64,000 nt of DNA from NCBI RefSeq assembly GCF_009659535.1, contig NZ_VJZZ01000006.1:62001-126000 (forward strand), in the 5' to 3' direction. This document shows, piece by piece, positions 26,138-34,614 of the stretch (position 1 is the first letter of the stretch; the number at the start of each line of letters is the position of its first letter). The notes below the pieces were generated by a model. It did no database searches and had not been told where the DNA came from. It was given only the letters and a program-made list of their open reading frames with translations. The stretch comes from Aggregicoccus sp. 17bor-14. Lineage in GTDB: Bacteria; Myxococcota; Myxococcia; Myxococcales; Myxococcaceae. The position numbers were made by a program, and so were the translations under genes.

Positions 26138-26488
26138 ATGTCCCTCGTGGAGCTCCAGCAGCGATTCATCCGTGAAGTGCTCGCGGGCGTGGACGGCGCC
26201 TGGGACCGCATCGAGGTCCACTTCGAGTACTACGTCTGGAAGGGCGACGTCCTGCGCCAGTCCACCTCCGTCTCCTTCCTCGATGGCAAGGAGTCCGACG
26301 TCGACCTGTCGTTCGACGCCTTCGAGCTGATGTGCGAGCTGCGCAACGCCAAGCCCGAGGGACAGGCGGAGCACTGGACCTCGATGGACTTCCGCATCGA
26401 CAGCACGGGCAAGTTCACGTTCGACCACGGCTACGGCGTGCCGCCGATGGCCGCGAGGACCATCGAGGCCCAGGACGCGCGCAGCTGA
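26138..26488 (+). CDS. YezG/DUF600-like immunity-type protein
   Basis: This 116-residue protein has an N-terminal helix (LVELQQRFIREVLAGV). A beta-sheet with IEVHFEYYVWKGDV and an acidic end (MDFRIDSTGKFTFDHGYG) follow, resembling the YezG/DUF600 family, in which some members neutralise contact-dependent toxins. The ATG at 26138 follows CAGGAGG. It is 11 bases upstream of a SUKH-family gene, and both families commonly act as immunity proteins. No toxin gene is visible nearby. The family call is moderate only. Confidence 0.5.
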   Translation: MSLVELQQRFIREVLAGVDGAWDRIEVHFEYYVWKGDVLRQSTSVSFLDGKESDVDLSFDAFELMCELRNAKPEGQAEHWTSMDFRIDSTGKFTFDHGYGVPPMAARTIEAQDARS

Positions 26489-26499
26489 CGGGAGCACGG

Positions 26500-27120
26500 A
26501 TGCCCAGCGATGACGTGCAGGACACGTGGCGGGAGATCGAGTCGGTGCTGCTCGGCGCAGGCCCAGCACAGCTGTTCGCGCTCAACCCGCCGGCCGCAGA
26601 GGCCGGGCTCGCGGCGCTCGAGCGGGAGCTCGGCACGGCGCTGCCCGCCCCACTGAAGGCGCTGCTGCGCATCCACGACGGGCAGCAGGACACGGCCGCC
26701 TGCGGCGTGTTCTTCGGTCTCACGTTCCTCTCGGTGCAGGGCATCGGCCTGCACTGGCGCAACTGGCGCTCGCTCGCCGAAGAGGGAATGGACGACGCCC
26801 TCGCCGGGTCGATGACGTCCCGGCCGCCGGGGATGATCAAGCCGGTGTACTTCAACGCGAGGTGGCTCCCGTTCACGGACGACGCAGGGGGCAATCACCT
26901 CGGCGTCGACGGCGATCCGGACACCCACGGCACCGCGGGCCAGGTCATCGCCTTCGGGCGTGACGAGGACGAGAAGCGGCTCCTCGGGAGCTCGGTGGAC
27001 GACTTCCTGCGGCGCTTCCTGGCGCAGCTGCGGAGCGTCCGGTGGTCGCTCGCCAAGGGGTACTGGAGCTTCGAGGACCCCGCGCACCGCAAGAGCTACC
27101 CGCTCTGGGGCGCGTTGTAG
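26500..27120 (+). CDS. SMI1/KNR4 (SUKH) family protein
   Basis: This 206-residue protein fits the SUKH fold: LERELGTALPAPLKALLRIHDGQ near residues 39-61. A long loop leads to RWLPFTDDAGGNHLGVD and then GQVIAFGRDED with a final helix (SVDDFLRRFLAQL). Bacterial SUKH proteins are often immunity factors for polymorphic toxins, though some have household roles. A GGAG site precedes the ATG. It follows the YezG-like gene closely, and its 3' end overlaps a broken MFS gene on the other strand by 25 bases. Confidence 0.8.
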   Translation: MPSDDVQDTWREIESVLLGAGPAQLFALNPPAAEAGLAALERELGTALPAPLKALLRIHDGQQDTAACGVFFGLTFLSVQGIGLHWRNWRSLAEEGMDDALAGSMTSRPPGMIKPVYFNARWLPFTDDAGGNHLGVDGDPDTHGTAGQVIAFGRDEDEKRLLGSSVDDFLRRFLAQLRSVRWSLAKGYWSFEDPAHRKSYPLWGAL

Positions 27121-27440
27121 CGCCGCGCGAGCAGCGAGAGCGCGGCGGCGAGCAGCGGCACGGCTGCGCTGAGCAGCAGCACCCCGCGCGGCAGCCCCTG
27201 CGAGAGCAGCACGCCCGCGAGTCCGCTGCCCACGCCCATGCCCAGGGCGAAGGCCGCGTAGTAGAGCGAGAAGCCCTCCACCTGCTGGCGCTCGGGCAGG
27301 GTGCGCTGCAGCAGGAAGGTGGCATCGCCGCGCGGTCCAGCGCCTGCCCGCGGAAGGGCGCGCCCGCTGCCGCGCCGATGCCGTACGCCATCGCCAGGAA
27401 GGCGCCGTCCGCGTAGCGCCCCGTCGCATAGCAGCGCCAC
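27096..27440 (-). pseudogene. remnant of an MFS transporter, frameshifted and 5'-truncated
   Basis: The last part of the frame (FLLQRTLPERQQVEGFSLYY and two hydrophobic spans ending LLARRYNAPQSG) reads as the C-terminal spans of a major facilitator transporter. Upstream the protein-like sequence switches frame: RYADGAFLAMAYGIGAAAG is found in another minus frame at about 27345-27430. A frameshift near 27340 therefore splits the gene. Nothing MFS-like is visible upstream of about 27440, so the N-terminal half is missing. A sequencing error could explain the frameshift but not the truncation. Confidence 0.65.
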
Positions 27441-27486
27441 GGGGCGGTGCGCGGAGCTCTCCGGGGAGGCGCCCTCGAGACGGGCA

Positions 27487-27921
27487 TCACCCTGCGACGC
27501 GGCCCAGTGCGCGGGCGCCGTGGCCGCGCAGCAGCGCCGCGCCGAGGAGGACGCCGAAGAGAGCGGCGCTGCCGTGCACGCAGAGGGCGTAGAGGAGCGG
27601 GGTGCCCGCCTTCACGACCGTCAGCGCATCCACCACGGGCATCACGATCGTGGCGAGCACGAAGATGCCCGCCGCGAGCCGCTGCCGCGTGAAGACCAGC
27701 CCGAAGAGGGCCAGCGCGATGCCGAGGTCCCTCCCCGCCTTGACGCTCAGCCAGGGCAGGGCGTCGGCTCCCGTGGACGGAATCCCGAAGCCCTGACCGG
27801 CGCTCACCGGATGGAGGGTGGTGTTGACGCTGAGGAACAGCATGAAGCCACCCAGCAGCAGCGTCAGCAGGGCGGTGGGCGAGGTGAGCTTCCAGGACAA
27901 GGCGGAGCGGTTCGTCTCCAT
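27487..27921 (-). CDS. DUF4267-like small membrane protein
   Basis: This 144-residue protein has four hydrophobic spans at about residues 17-32, 66-80, 83-100 and 112-130. Between the first two is a loop with GQGFGIPSTGADALPWLSVK, followed by AGRDLGIALALFGL, resembling the DUF4267 family. No enzymatic residues stand out. The ATG at 27921 is used; upstream frame is not protein-like. It is divergent from an AraC regulator gene across 145 bases, the classic layout for a regulator and its target. Confidence 0.65.
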   Translation of the reverse strand: METNRSALSWKLTSPTALLTLLLGGFMLFLSVNTTLHPVSAGQGFGIPSTGADALPWLSVKAGRDLGIALALFGLVFTRQRLAAGIFVLATIVMPVVDALTVVKAGTPLLYALCVHGSAALFGVLLGAALLRGHGARALGRVAG

Positions 27922-28066
27922 GGGGCCTCCGAGCGCGGGGTGTCGCGCTGAACGAGATGGAATGTGACCTTCGTGGGCTCGGATGACCATTCGTGTCCGG
28001 CTCAATCATTTGCTCGAAACGCTCAATGCCCAGGCGCGGCGGGCGGGCCGTTGCTAGCGTGGGGAC

Positions 28067-28996
28067 ATGGATGGCGCCCCCACTCCCGACCTCCTCGGCC
28101 AGCTCCTCGAGCGCACCCGGCTGCGAGGGCAGCTCTACTGCCGCACCGTGGCGCGTGCGCCCTGGGGGCTGCGCTTCCCGCCCACGGCCGTGGCCACCCT
28201 GCACCTCGTCACCGCGGGACGCGGGTGCCTGGTGCAGGGGCGGGAGGTCATCGCGCTGGGGACCGGAGACGTCGTGCTGCTGCCCCGGGGAGAGGGGCAT
28301 GCCGTGGCCGACTCTCCGCGCACCCCGAAGCTGCCCCTGGAGCAGTGGCTGGCCGAGCGCGGTGACGCGCCCGTGCACGCGCTGGGCGGCAGCGGTGCGG
28401 AGTCGCGCTTCCTCTGCGGCCACTTCGCCTTCGAGGAGCCCGGGGTGCACCCGGTGATGCGCCTGCTGCCCGAGCGCGTGCACCTGCGCGGGGACTCCGA
28501 GGCGGTGCGCGCCATGGGGCCCACGGTGGCGCTGCTGGAGCAGGAGTACGAGCGCGCCGAGCGCGGCGCGACGGTGGTCGCGTCCCGGCTGCTCGACGTG
28601 CTGCTGGTGCAGGTGCTGCGCGCGTGGGCGGACGCGCAGCCGGTGGGCGGGGCGGGGTGGCTGGGGGCGCTCGGGGACCGGAGCCTCGCGAGCGCGTTGG
28701 GCTGGATGCACGCCGAGCCCGGGCGGGACTGGAGCGTGGAGGAGCTGGCGCGCCGCTCGGGGACCTCCCGGGCCACGCTCGCGCGGCGCTTCGCGGCCGA
28801 GCTCGGGATGGCGCCGCACGCGTACCTCACGCAGCTGCGCATGCAGGAGGCCGCCGCGCACCTGCGTCGGGGGGACGAAGGGCTCGCGGCAGTCGCGGCG
28901 CGCGTGGGCTACGACTCCGAGTTCGCATTCAACCGCGCGTTCCGCCGGCACATGGGCATGCCTCCCGGCGCATTCCGGCGAAGCACGAGGTCCTGA
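28067..28996 (+). CDS. AraC-family regulator with cupin sensor
   Basis: This 309-residue regulator has an N-terminal cupin domain (residues 1-180, with ALGTGDVVLLPRGEGHAV). The C-terminal AraC helix-turn-helix pair lies at about residues 225-305 (WSVEELARRSGTSRATLARRF and AAVAARVGYDSEFAFNRAFR). This is the layout of the cupin_6-type AraC group, which often controls a neighbouring transporter or oxidoreductase. The nearest candidate target is the divergent DUF4267-like gene. Confidence 0.85.
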   Translation: MDGAPTPDLLGQLLERTRLRGQLYCRTVARAPWGLRFPPTAVATLHLVTAGRGCLVQGREVIALGTGDVVLLPRGEGHAVADSPRTPKLPLEQWLAERGDAPVHALGGSGAESRFLCGHFAFEEPGVHPVMRLLPERVHLRGDSEAVRAMGPTVALLEQEYERAERGATVVASRLLDVLLVQVLRAWADAQPVGGAGWLGALGDRSLASALGWMHAEPGRDWSVEELARRSGTSRATLARRFAAELGMAPHAYLTQLRMQEAAAHLRRGDEGLAAVAARVGYDSEFAFNRAFRRHMGMPPGAFRRSTRS

Positions 28997-29047
28997 GCTA
29001 CCAAGGGCGCGCTCGCGGCCGCTCGAGCCCGTGGGGCTGGGGCGGTG

Positions 29048-29080
29048 GCGCGCAGCTGCAACCCGGTTGCAGCTGCGCGC
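29048..29080. terminator. bidirectional terminator hairpin
   Basis: A perfect 15-bp inverted repeat (GCGCGCAGCTGCAAC at 29048-29062 with its complement at 29066-29080) with a 3-base loop lies between the stops of two convergent genes. There is no T tract, but a stem of this length and position strongly suggests a two-way terminator. Confidence 0.8.
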
Positions 29081-29086
29081 GGGGCC

Positions 29087-29722
29087 TCACTTCTTGCCGC
29101 TGCTCGCCATGTGCGCCTTCGCCTTGTGGCGGCCGAGCAGCGTGTAGGCGCGCTCGCGGTGCTCGGTGAGCTTGGGGGCCGTCGCCTCGAGCATCTTCAC
29201 CAGCTCCGCGTTGCTCTTGAACTGCTCCATCGCCGCGGCGACCTTGGAGATGTCCATGTCGTGGTCCTCGACCATGTCCGCGACGTAGGCGTACTGGAAG
29301 CTCGGGCCCTGCAGCGCCTGAAGCTTCGCCTTGCTCGCCTTCTCGGCCTCCATCACCGCCTTCTCGGTGTCGTTGGCCGCGCTCGGCTCGTCCTCGGAGA
29401 GCGTGACGCCCTTCTTCTGGGCGTAGGCCTTCAGCTGCTGGTCGAGCGCCTGGTGGTCGGTGACCATCATCTGCCCATACTGCTTCACGTCGCTGTCGGT
29501 CGCCTTCTGCTGGGCGAGCTGGCCCAGCTCGACCTCCATCTTGTTCGCCTGGTGCAGGCGCTGCAGCAGGCCGCTCTCGTCCTGGCCGATGAGCTGCTTC
29601 GCGGTGGTGAGGGCGTCGGTGCCTGCGCTGGCGGTGCCTGCGTCCGCGCTGCTCTGCGCGAGCCCGGGGCCGCCCACCAGCAGTGCGCCTGCGACCAGCC
29701 AGCTTCCGATGTGCTTTCTCAT
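29087..29722 (-). CDS. DUF4142 periplasmic protein
   Basis: This 211-residue exported protein has a signal peptide ending near GLAQS. A helical DUF4142 domain follows (LLQRLHQANKMEVELGQLAQ, QYGQMMVTDHQALDQQLKAY, FQYAYVADMVEDHDMDISK). The histidines in TDHQ and EDHD recall the metal-binding sites of ferritin-like bundles, and the family is often linked to stress. A Lys-rich tail ends the protein. The role is unproven. Confidence 0.85.
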   Translation of the reverse strand: MRKHIGSWLVAGALLVGGPGLAQSSADAGTASAGTDALTTAKQLIGQDESGLLQRLHQANKMEVELGQLAQQKATDSDVKQYGQMMVTDHQALDQQLKAYAQKKGVTLSEDEPSAANDTEKAVMEAEKASKAKLQALQGPSFQYAYVADMVEDHDMDISKVAAAMEQFKSNAELVKMLEATAPKLTEHRERAYTLLGRHKAKAHMASSGKK

Positions 29723-29896
29723 GCGGGGTCTCCTCTTCGAGGGGCGCGCGCTCGGCCTCCGGCCCGGTGAGGTGTCACGCGCCTGCGGGAAAGTTGGGGG
29801 CTGCGCCGGGGAGCCGCATCGGCCGAAGGGGCACGGGAGGCTCGACCGGCGGCAGTCCGAGGAGGCGCGCGCCCGGGGCCTGCGTGCGGCCGGGCA

Positions 29897-30373
29897 CTAC
29901 TTCGTGGAGGCGGGCTTCTCGGCCTTCGTGCTGCTGGAGTGCGACGGGCTCTGCTCCGGCGCCAGCATGCGGGCCATGTTGGTGCTGCCCTCCACGCGGT
30001 AGCTCGCGCGCACCTCCTGGCCCTCGCGGAAGTCGTTGTTCAGCGTCTGCTCGGCCGTGTGGCCCTTCTTCACGTCCCTGAAGTGCGTGTCCTTCCCCAC
30101 CTTGAGCGCGACGGCGCCGTCGTGGCCCTGCACGGTGACCGTGTCACCCTTGATGGAGGTGATCTTCCCCATGACGTGGTGCTCGTTGTGCTCGTTGGCG
30201 GCGTGGTGCTCGTGACCTTCGGCGCGCTCCTGCTCCTTCGTCTCCGAGGCCTCGTGCTTCTGCTTGTGCTGCGTCGTGCTCGTGCTCGAGGTCGTGCTCT
30301 GCGCGAGCGCGGTCCCCACGCCCGCCGTCCCGAGAAGCAGTCCTGCGGTCACTCCCATGAACATGGTTCGCAT
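29897..30373 (-). CDS. small secreted His/Glu-rich protein
   Basis: This 158-residue protein has a signal peptide ending ALAQS. A low-complexity segment (residues 26-66) rich in Lys, Glu and His follows (HEHHAANEHNEHH). Then comes a small beta domain (MGKITSIKGDTVTVQGHDG ... LKVGKDTHFRDV) like DUF5666-type or S1/OB-like strands, and a Ser/Lys tail. The His cluster could bind metal. A gene on the same strand 174 bases further down encodes the DUF4142 protein; a shared envelope-stress role is possible but unproven. Confidence 0.55.
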   Translation of the reverse strand: MRTMFMGVTAGLLLGTAGVGTALAQSTTSSTSTTQHKQKHEASETKEQERAEGHEHHAANEHNEHHVMGKITSIKGDTVTVQGHDGAVALKVGKDTHFRDVKKGHTAEQTLNNDFREGQEVRASYRVEGSTNMARMLAPEQSPSHSSSTKAEKPASTK

Positions 30374-30692
30374 GCGTGCTCTCCTTCTGCTCGTGTCACC
30401 CGCATGCCCTTGCTTCGCGCGTGCCGGACCCTCGCGCGCGCGGGCCACACCCGGCATCGCGCCGGTTTACGCGCGGGCGGCGCCTGCTCCCACGCCGGGC
30501 GGACGGGCCCCGGCCGAGACGGGGCACATTGTCCGCGGGGCGCGGTGCCCCACCCGGCTGCAGGGGCCGGCCCGCACGCCCCCGGACCGTGCCGGGGCGC
30601 CCAGGGCAGGTGCCCCGCCTGCACGTTGGTGCATTGCTGCGCTCTGGCCGAGTACAGAAGTCCACCTCCGGGTTTTCGCGGAGGACGACGCA
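30374..30692. other. gap between divergent exported-protein genes
   Basis: This 319-base gap probably holds promoters for both flanking genes. The only structure I see is an inverted repeat GGGGCAC (30521-30527) / GTGCCCC (30545-30551) with a 17-base spacer and a further TGCCCC copy at 30611-30616. I see no gene in it. Confidence 0.4.
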
Positions 30693-31592
30693 ATGAAGAC
30701 GATGCTCACGAGTGGGCTGGTGGCAGCGCTCCTCGGTGCCGGGGCTGCGCATGCAGGGACCCCGGCGTCCGAGCAGACGCAGGGCAACACGAAGGCGGGG
30801 GCGACCCCGCCTCCCTGCCTCGAGCCGCAGAGCTCGGCAGGGACGGGCACCGCGGGCAGTCAAGGCACGGCCACGGGCGGGGCCGGCACGGCCGGCACGC
30901 AGGAGAGCCCGCCTCCCGCGCCGCCTCCTCCGCCCGCGGGGAGCGCGCAGGGCGAGGTGACGCCGCCGAGCACGCCGGCGCCGGGCACCGGCGGCGCGGG
31001 CGTGGAGACCTCCACGTCCACCGTGACGTACCACGTCGAGCGGAAGTCCCCCGTGCCGCAGCTGATGGTGACGCTCGGCGGTGGCCTGGACGGCTACACC
31101 AGCCGGCTCGCGCCGGAGATCAGCCCCGGCCCGGCCGCGGCAGCGACCGTGGCCTTCCAGCCCTTGCCCTTCCTGGGCCTCGAGGCGGGCTACAGCGGCT
31201 CGCTCAACGAGCTCCGCAACCCGCGGCCGGGGGAGGTGCACAACGGCGCGGACATCGTGCGCAACGGCGGACACGCGGACCTCACCCTCGGCGTGCCCAC
31301 GCCCGTGCAGCCCTACCTGCTCGGGGGCATCGGCTTCAGCCACTACAACGTCCGCGCCACCAGCGCGCGCTTCCACGACGACACGGTGGGCGACGTGCCC
31401 GTGGGCCTCGGCGTTCGCACCACCGCGGGCAGGTTCAGCGCCGACCTGCGCGGCACCTACAACTTCCTCTTCAGCCAGGAGTTCGCGCGCGGCGTGTCCA
31501 CCGGCCTGCCCGAGGGCACCAGCGAGGCGGACCTGACCAGCGCGGAGACGGGCCGCTACCTCGCCAGCCTCACGCTCGGCGTGGGCTTCTAG
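30693..31592 (+). CDS. outer-membrane beta-barrel protein with Pro/Gly-rich linker
   Basis: This 299-residue protein has a signal peptide ending AHAGT. A disordered Gly/Thr/Pro-rich segment (about residues 25-105) follows. Then comes a barrel of about 190 residues with alternating strands (LMVTLGGGLDGYTSR, LEAGYSGSLNEL, GRFSADLRGTYNFLF) and a terminal aromatic (YLASLTLGVGF), as outer-membrane proteins require. The ATG at 30693 follows GGAGG. It looks like an OmpA-type eight-strand barrel. Its stop overlaps the convergent MFS gene by 4 bases. Confidence 0.75.
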   Translation: MKTMLTSGLVAALLGAGAAHAGTPASEQTQGNTKAGATPPPCLEPQSSAGTGTAGSQGTATGGAGTAGTQESPPPAPPPPPAGSAQGEVTPPSTPAPGTGGAGVETSTSTVTYHVERKSPVPQLMVTLGGGLDGYTSRLAPEISPGPAAAATVAFQPLPFLGLEAGYSGSLNELRNPRPGEVHNGADIVRNGGHADLTLGVPTPVQPYLLGGIGFSHYNVRATSARFHDDTVGDVPVGLGVRTTAGRFSADLRGTYNFLFSQEFARGVSTGLPEGTSEADLTSAETGRYLASLTLGVGF

Positions 31593-32791
31593 CGGCCCGG
31601 GGGCCAGGCGCGCGGCAGCAGCAGCGCGAGCCCGAGCGCCGCGGCACCGGCGAGCCCGGCCGCCGCGGCGAAGGCCCCGCCGCTGCCCAGGCGCGTCCAC
31701 TGCCCGCCGAAGAGCAGCCCCGCGCCCAGCGCCGTGACGCCCGCGAGCCCGTTGTAGAGGCCGAAGGCACGGCCCCGCGCCTCGGCCGGCACCAGCGCCG
31801 TGAGCAGGCTCTTCTCCGCGCCCTCCGCGAGCGCGTGGTACAGCCCGTACACCGCCATCACCGCGAGCGTGGCGCCCACGCCGCGCACCGCCGCGAGCGC
31901 GAGGTAGCTCAGGGCGTAGAGGGTCCAGCCCGCCACCACGAGCCGCGCGGGCCCCAGCCGGTCCGCGAGCCGCCCCGCCGGGTAGGAGACGGCGGCCTTC
32001 ACCACGTGCAAGAGCAGCCACGCGAGCGGCAGGAGCGTGGCGGGCGCCCCTTCCTCGCTCAGCTTGAGCAGGAGGAAGGCGTCCGTCGCGTTCGCGAGGC
32101 CGAAGAGCGCCACCGGCCCGAGGAACCAGCCGAGGCGCCGCGGCACGGGCACCGCGGGCGTGCCGGAGGGCGCCGCGGGCGCGCGCTCGGGCTCGCGCGC
32201 GAGGCCGATCGCGAGCACCCCCAGCGCCCCGGGCACCGCCGAGAGGAGGAAGATGCGCTCCACCTGCAGCCCCAGCGCGAGCAGGCCCATCGCGGCGAGC
32301 GCGCCCAGCGCCGCGCCCGCGTGGTCCATGCCGCGGTGGAAGCCGAAGGCGCGCCCGCGAAGCGGCGCAGGGACGGCGTGGGCGATGAGCGCGTCGCGGG
32401 GGCTGGAGCGCACGCCCTTGCCCACGCGGTCCAGCGAGCGGATGAGCAGCGGCTGCCAGGGCGCGGTGACGAAGGCCATCAGCGGGCGCGCGAGCGACGA
32501 AGCGCCGTAGCCGGCGAGCACCAGCGGCTTGAGGCGCCGGCTGCGGTCCGCCCACTTCCCGGACTGGTACTTGAGCACCGCGGCCACCAGGTCCGCGAGC
32601 CCCTCCATCGCCCCGAGCAGCAGGGGCGCCGCGCCGGGCAGGCGCAGCGCGAGGAAGGCGGGCAGCAGCGGGAAGATCATCTCGCTGCTCAGGTCGGTGA
32701 GCAGGCTCACCAGTCCGAGCACCACCACCGTGCGCGGCAGCCGCCCGCGCGCTCCCGCCTCGCTGTCCACGTGCACCCGTCGTCCCCTCAC
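31589..32791 (-). CDS. MFS transporter
   Basis: This 400-residue carrier has about twelve hydrophobic spans, the first beginning near residue 21. Typical MFS features appear: KWADRSRRLKPLV after the second span and a second-half copy, RLADRLGPARLVVAG. The wording LTDLSSEMIFPLLPAFL and RSLDRVGKGVRSSPRDALIA recalls the subgroup of drug or organic-solute exporters. It starts at GTG, only 4 bases after the stop of the lipoprotein gene, so the two are one operon. Confidence 0.85.
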   Translation of the reverse strand: MRGRRVHVDSEAGARGRLPRTVVVLGLVSLLTDLSSEMIFPLLPAFLALRLPGAAPLLLGAMEGLADLVAAVLKYQSGKWADRSRRLKPLVLAGYGASSLARPLMAFVTAPWQPLLIRSLDRVGKGVRSSPRDALIAHAVPAPLRGRAFGFHRGMDHAGAALGALAAMGLLALGLQVERIFLLSAVPGALGVLAIGLAREPERAPAAPSGTPAVPVPRRLGWFLGPVALFGLANATDAFLLLKLSEEGAPATLLPLAWLLLHVVKAAVSYPAGRLADRLGPARLVVAGWTLYALSYLALAAVRGVGATLAVMAVYGLYHALAEGAEKSLLTALVPAEARGRAFGLYNGLAGVTALGAGLLFGGQWTRLGSGGAFAAAAGLAGAAALGLALLLPRAWPPGR

Positions 32792-32795
32792 CCGC

Positions 32796-33494
32796 TCACG
32801 GCTCCGACAGCGCCGCGCGCAGCTGCTCGAAGAGCTGCTGGCCGCACTGCTGCGCCGCGGCGTCGTAGAGCAGCTGGGTGGCGTGCGTACGCGACTCGAT
32901 GCGCACGGGCGGGAGCTGCACCGACTTCACCTCGCAGCGGGCGTTCCACACGGTGCGCCCCTCGGGAGTCTTCAGCCGCGCCTCGCCCTCCAGGCCCTTG
33001 AGCGCGATCCGCAGGGGCTGCCCGCCGAGCGCGGTGCGGATCTCCCCGAGTCCCGCTTCGAGCACCAGTGTCGCGCCCGTGCAGGGCTGAGCCCCGGTGC
33101 ACGCGGGAGGGGCCGGCTGCGCGAGATGCTGCGCGACCATCCGGCGCAGCAGGCTCGCGGCGAGCACGTTGGCCGGGTCGAACAGCGGTCCCTTCTCGGG
33201 CGGCGCCGCCGGGCGGTACCAGTCCTCTGCTTCCGCCGCGGGCAGCTCGGAGGAGCGCACGAAGTCGCCTGCCGTGATGGCCGCCGCAGTGAACGACTCG
33301 AGCATCGTCTCCATCGAAGCTCCCCGGGGGAGCAGGATGTCCATCCGGCCCGGCTTCTCCTTCAGGAGCGTGTACCCGATGGCCGGGGCGCCGGAGAGCT
33401 GGCGCGCATCCTCCGGGCTCAGGTGCGTGCGGCACCCGGGCGCGGCGGCGAGCGCGATCAGGAGGAGGACCGTCGAGACGCGGGAGAGGGCCAT
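32796..33494 (-). CDS. lipoprotein of unknown function
   Basis: This 232-residue lipoprotein has a signal peptide ending in AAAPGC (Cys near 21). The mature domain contains no motif I recognise. It has two pairs of cysteines (PPACTGAQPC and NARCEVK...QQCGQQ) that could form disulphides. The N-terminal wording (GYTLLKEKPGRMDILLPR) and size resemble ABC-type transport auxiliary lipoproteins only loosely. It lies immediately upstream of the MFS gene. Confidence 0.5.
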   Translation of the reverse strand: MALSRVSTVLLLIALAAAPGCRTHLSPEDARQLSGAPAIGYTLLKEKPGRMDILLPRGASMETMLESFTAAAITAGDFVRSSELPAAEAEDWYRPAAPPEKGPLFDPANVLAASLLRRMVAQHLAQPAPPACTGAQPCTGATLVLEAGLGEIRTALGGQPLRIALKGLEGEARLKTPEGRTVWNARCEVKSVQLPPVRIESRTHATQLLYDAAAQQCGQQLFEQLRAALSEP

Positions 33495-33680
33495 GGGCGC
33501 ACTCTCGCAAAGCTCCGGCCGCGGCGTCGATCCGGGCCGAGCGCCGGAGCGCGGTGCGCGCGGAGGGGGACACCACGAAGGTTCCGCGCGGCACCCGCAC
33601 GAGGCCCCGGCCACGCCCGCCCGGAGCGCACCCGGCAGCCGGCCTGTCCAGGGGGGTAGGTGCCCGGCGCACCCCTGAAC

Positions 33681-33704
33681 TTCGAGTGTCCGGTAGGACA
33701 CGAA
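33681..33704. promoter_or_regulatory. palindrome upstream of the PhnD-like gene
   Basis: GTGTCC (33686-33691) and GGACAC (33696-33701) form a perfect 6-bp inverted repeat with a 4-base spacer, extended by TTC/GAA on the outside. It lies at the edge of an AT-rich patch about 75 bases before the PhnD-like gene start, so an operator is likely. The gap 33495-33779 contains no gene. Confidence 0.4.
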
Positions 33705-33779
33705 TAGTTCACTTCGGCTACAGTCGCCGTCCTCCCGGGGTCGCAGGGCGCACGGGGGAGAAACCAGGTCACTCAGCTC

Positions 33780-34589
33780 ATGTCGACGCAGCCGGAAGCA
33801 GTGCGGATGGTGCTCCCCTCGGGGCTGGGGGCCGCGGTGCTCGCGGAGCATGCGCCGCGCGTGGAGTCGGTGCTCAGCCGCGCCCTCGGGCAGCCGCTGA
33901 CGGTGGCGGTGGCCCCCACCTACGAGGCGCTCGCGGCGGACATGCAGGCGGGCCGCGCGCAGGTGGCGTGGGCGCCGCCCTTCGTGTGCGCGCGGCTGGA
34001 GGCCGCCGGGGCGCGGGTGCTGCTGCGGGGCCTGCGGCGCGGCACGGCGAGCTACCGGGCGGCGCTGGTGTGCAAGGTGGGCGCGCCGGTGACGCTGGGC
34101 ACCCTGCAGGGCACCACCGTGGCCTGGACGGACCGCGACTCCGCCGGCGGCTACCTCCTGCCGGTGGCCTTCCTCAAGGGCCAGGGCCTGGAGCCGGGGA
34201 AGCTCTTCGCGCAGCAGCTCTTCGCCGGCTCGTACGCGGCGGCGGTGGACGCGGTGCTCGAGGGCCGCGCGCAGGTGGCGAGCATCTTCGCTCCGCCCGC
34301 GAGCGTGCAGGGGGCGGACTTCCGCACCTGGCTGCGCGACGTGGCGCCGGGGCGCGAGGAGCAGCTCGCGCTGGTGGCCTACACCGACGAGTCCCCCAAC
34401 GACGGCGTGGTGGTGCACGCCTCGCTCCCCGCGCAGACGGTGGAGGCGCTGGAGCGCGCGCTGCGGGAGCTCGGGGGCACGCCCACCGGCGAGCGGCTCC
34501 TCAAGGAGCTGTTCCGCGCGGACGGCTTCGAGCCCGCGCCCCGCAACGCCTACCGCGCCCTCTACCGGCTGGCGCTCGCGAGCCTGTAG
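33780..34589 (+). CDS. PhnD-like substrate-binding protein without signal peptide
   Basis: This 269-residue protein reads as a PhnD/SsuA-type periplasmic binding fold: VRMVLPSGLG, EALAADMQAGRAQVAWAPPF, GTTVAWTDRDSAGGYLLPV and FAGSYAAAVDAVLEGRAQVAS. Phosphonate or phosphate-analogue binders look like this. There is no export signal and no upstream start to provide one, so it may act as a cytoplasmic sensor. No ABC transporter genes accompany it. Confidence 0.7.
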   Translation: MSTQPEAVRMVLPSGLGAAVLAEHAPRVESVLSRALGQPLTVAVAPTYEALAADMQAGRAQVAWAPPFVCARLEAAGARVLLRGLRRGTASYRAALVCKVGAPVTLGTLQGTTVAWTDRDSAGGYLLPVAFLKGQGLEPGKLFAQQLFAGSYAAAVDAVLEGRAQVASIFAPPASVQGADFRTWLRDVAPGREEQLALVAYTDESPNDGVVVHASLPAQTVEALERALRELGGTPTGERLLKELFRADGFEPAPRNAYRALYRLALASL

Positions 34590-34614
34590 CGCTGCGCCCG
34601 CGCGCGGGCGCTAC
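34586..34614. terminator. palindrome spanning two convergent stop codons
   Basis: The centre GCGCCCGCGCGCGGGCGC (34594-34611) is an 18-base perfect palindrome. Outer arms GTAGCGC (34586-34592) and GCGCTAC (34608-34614) include both stop codons. It could act as a bidirectional terminator, although GC-rich palindromes arise by chance here. Confidence 0.5.
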
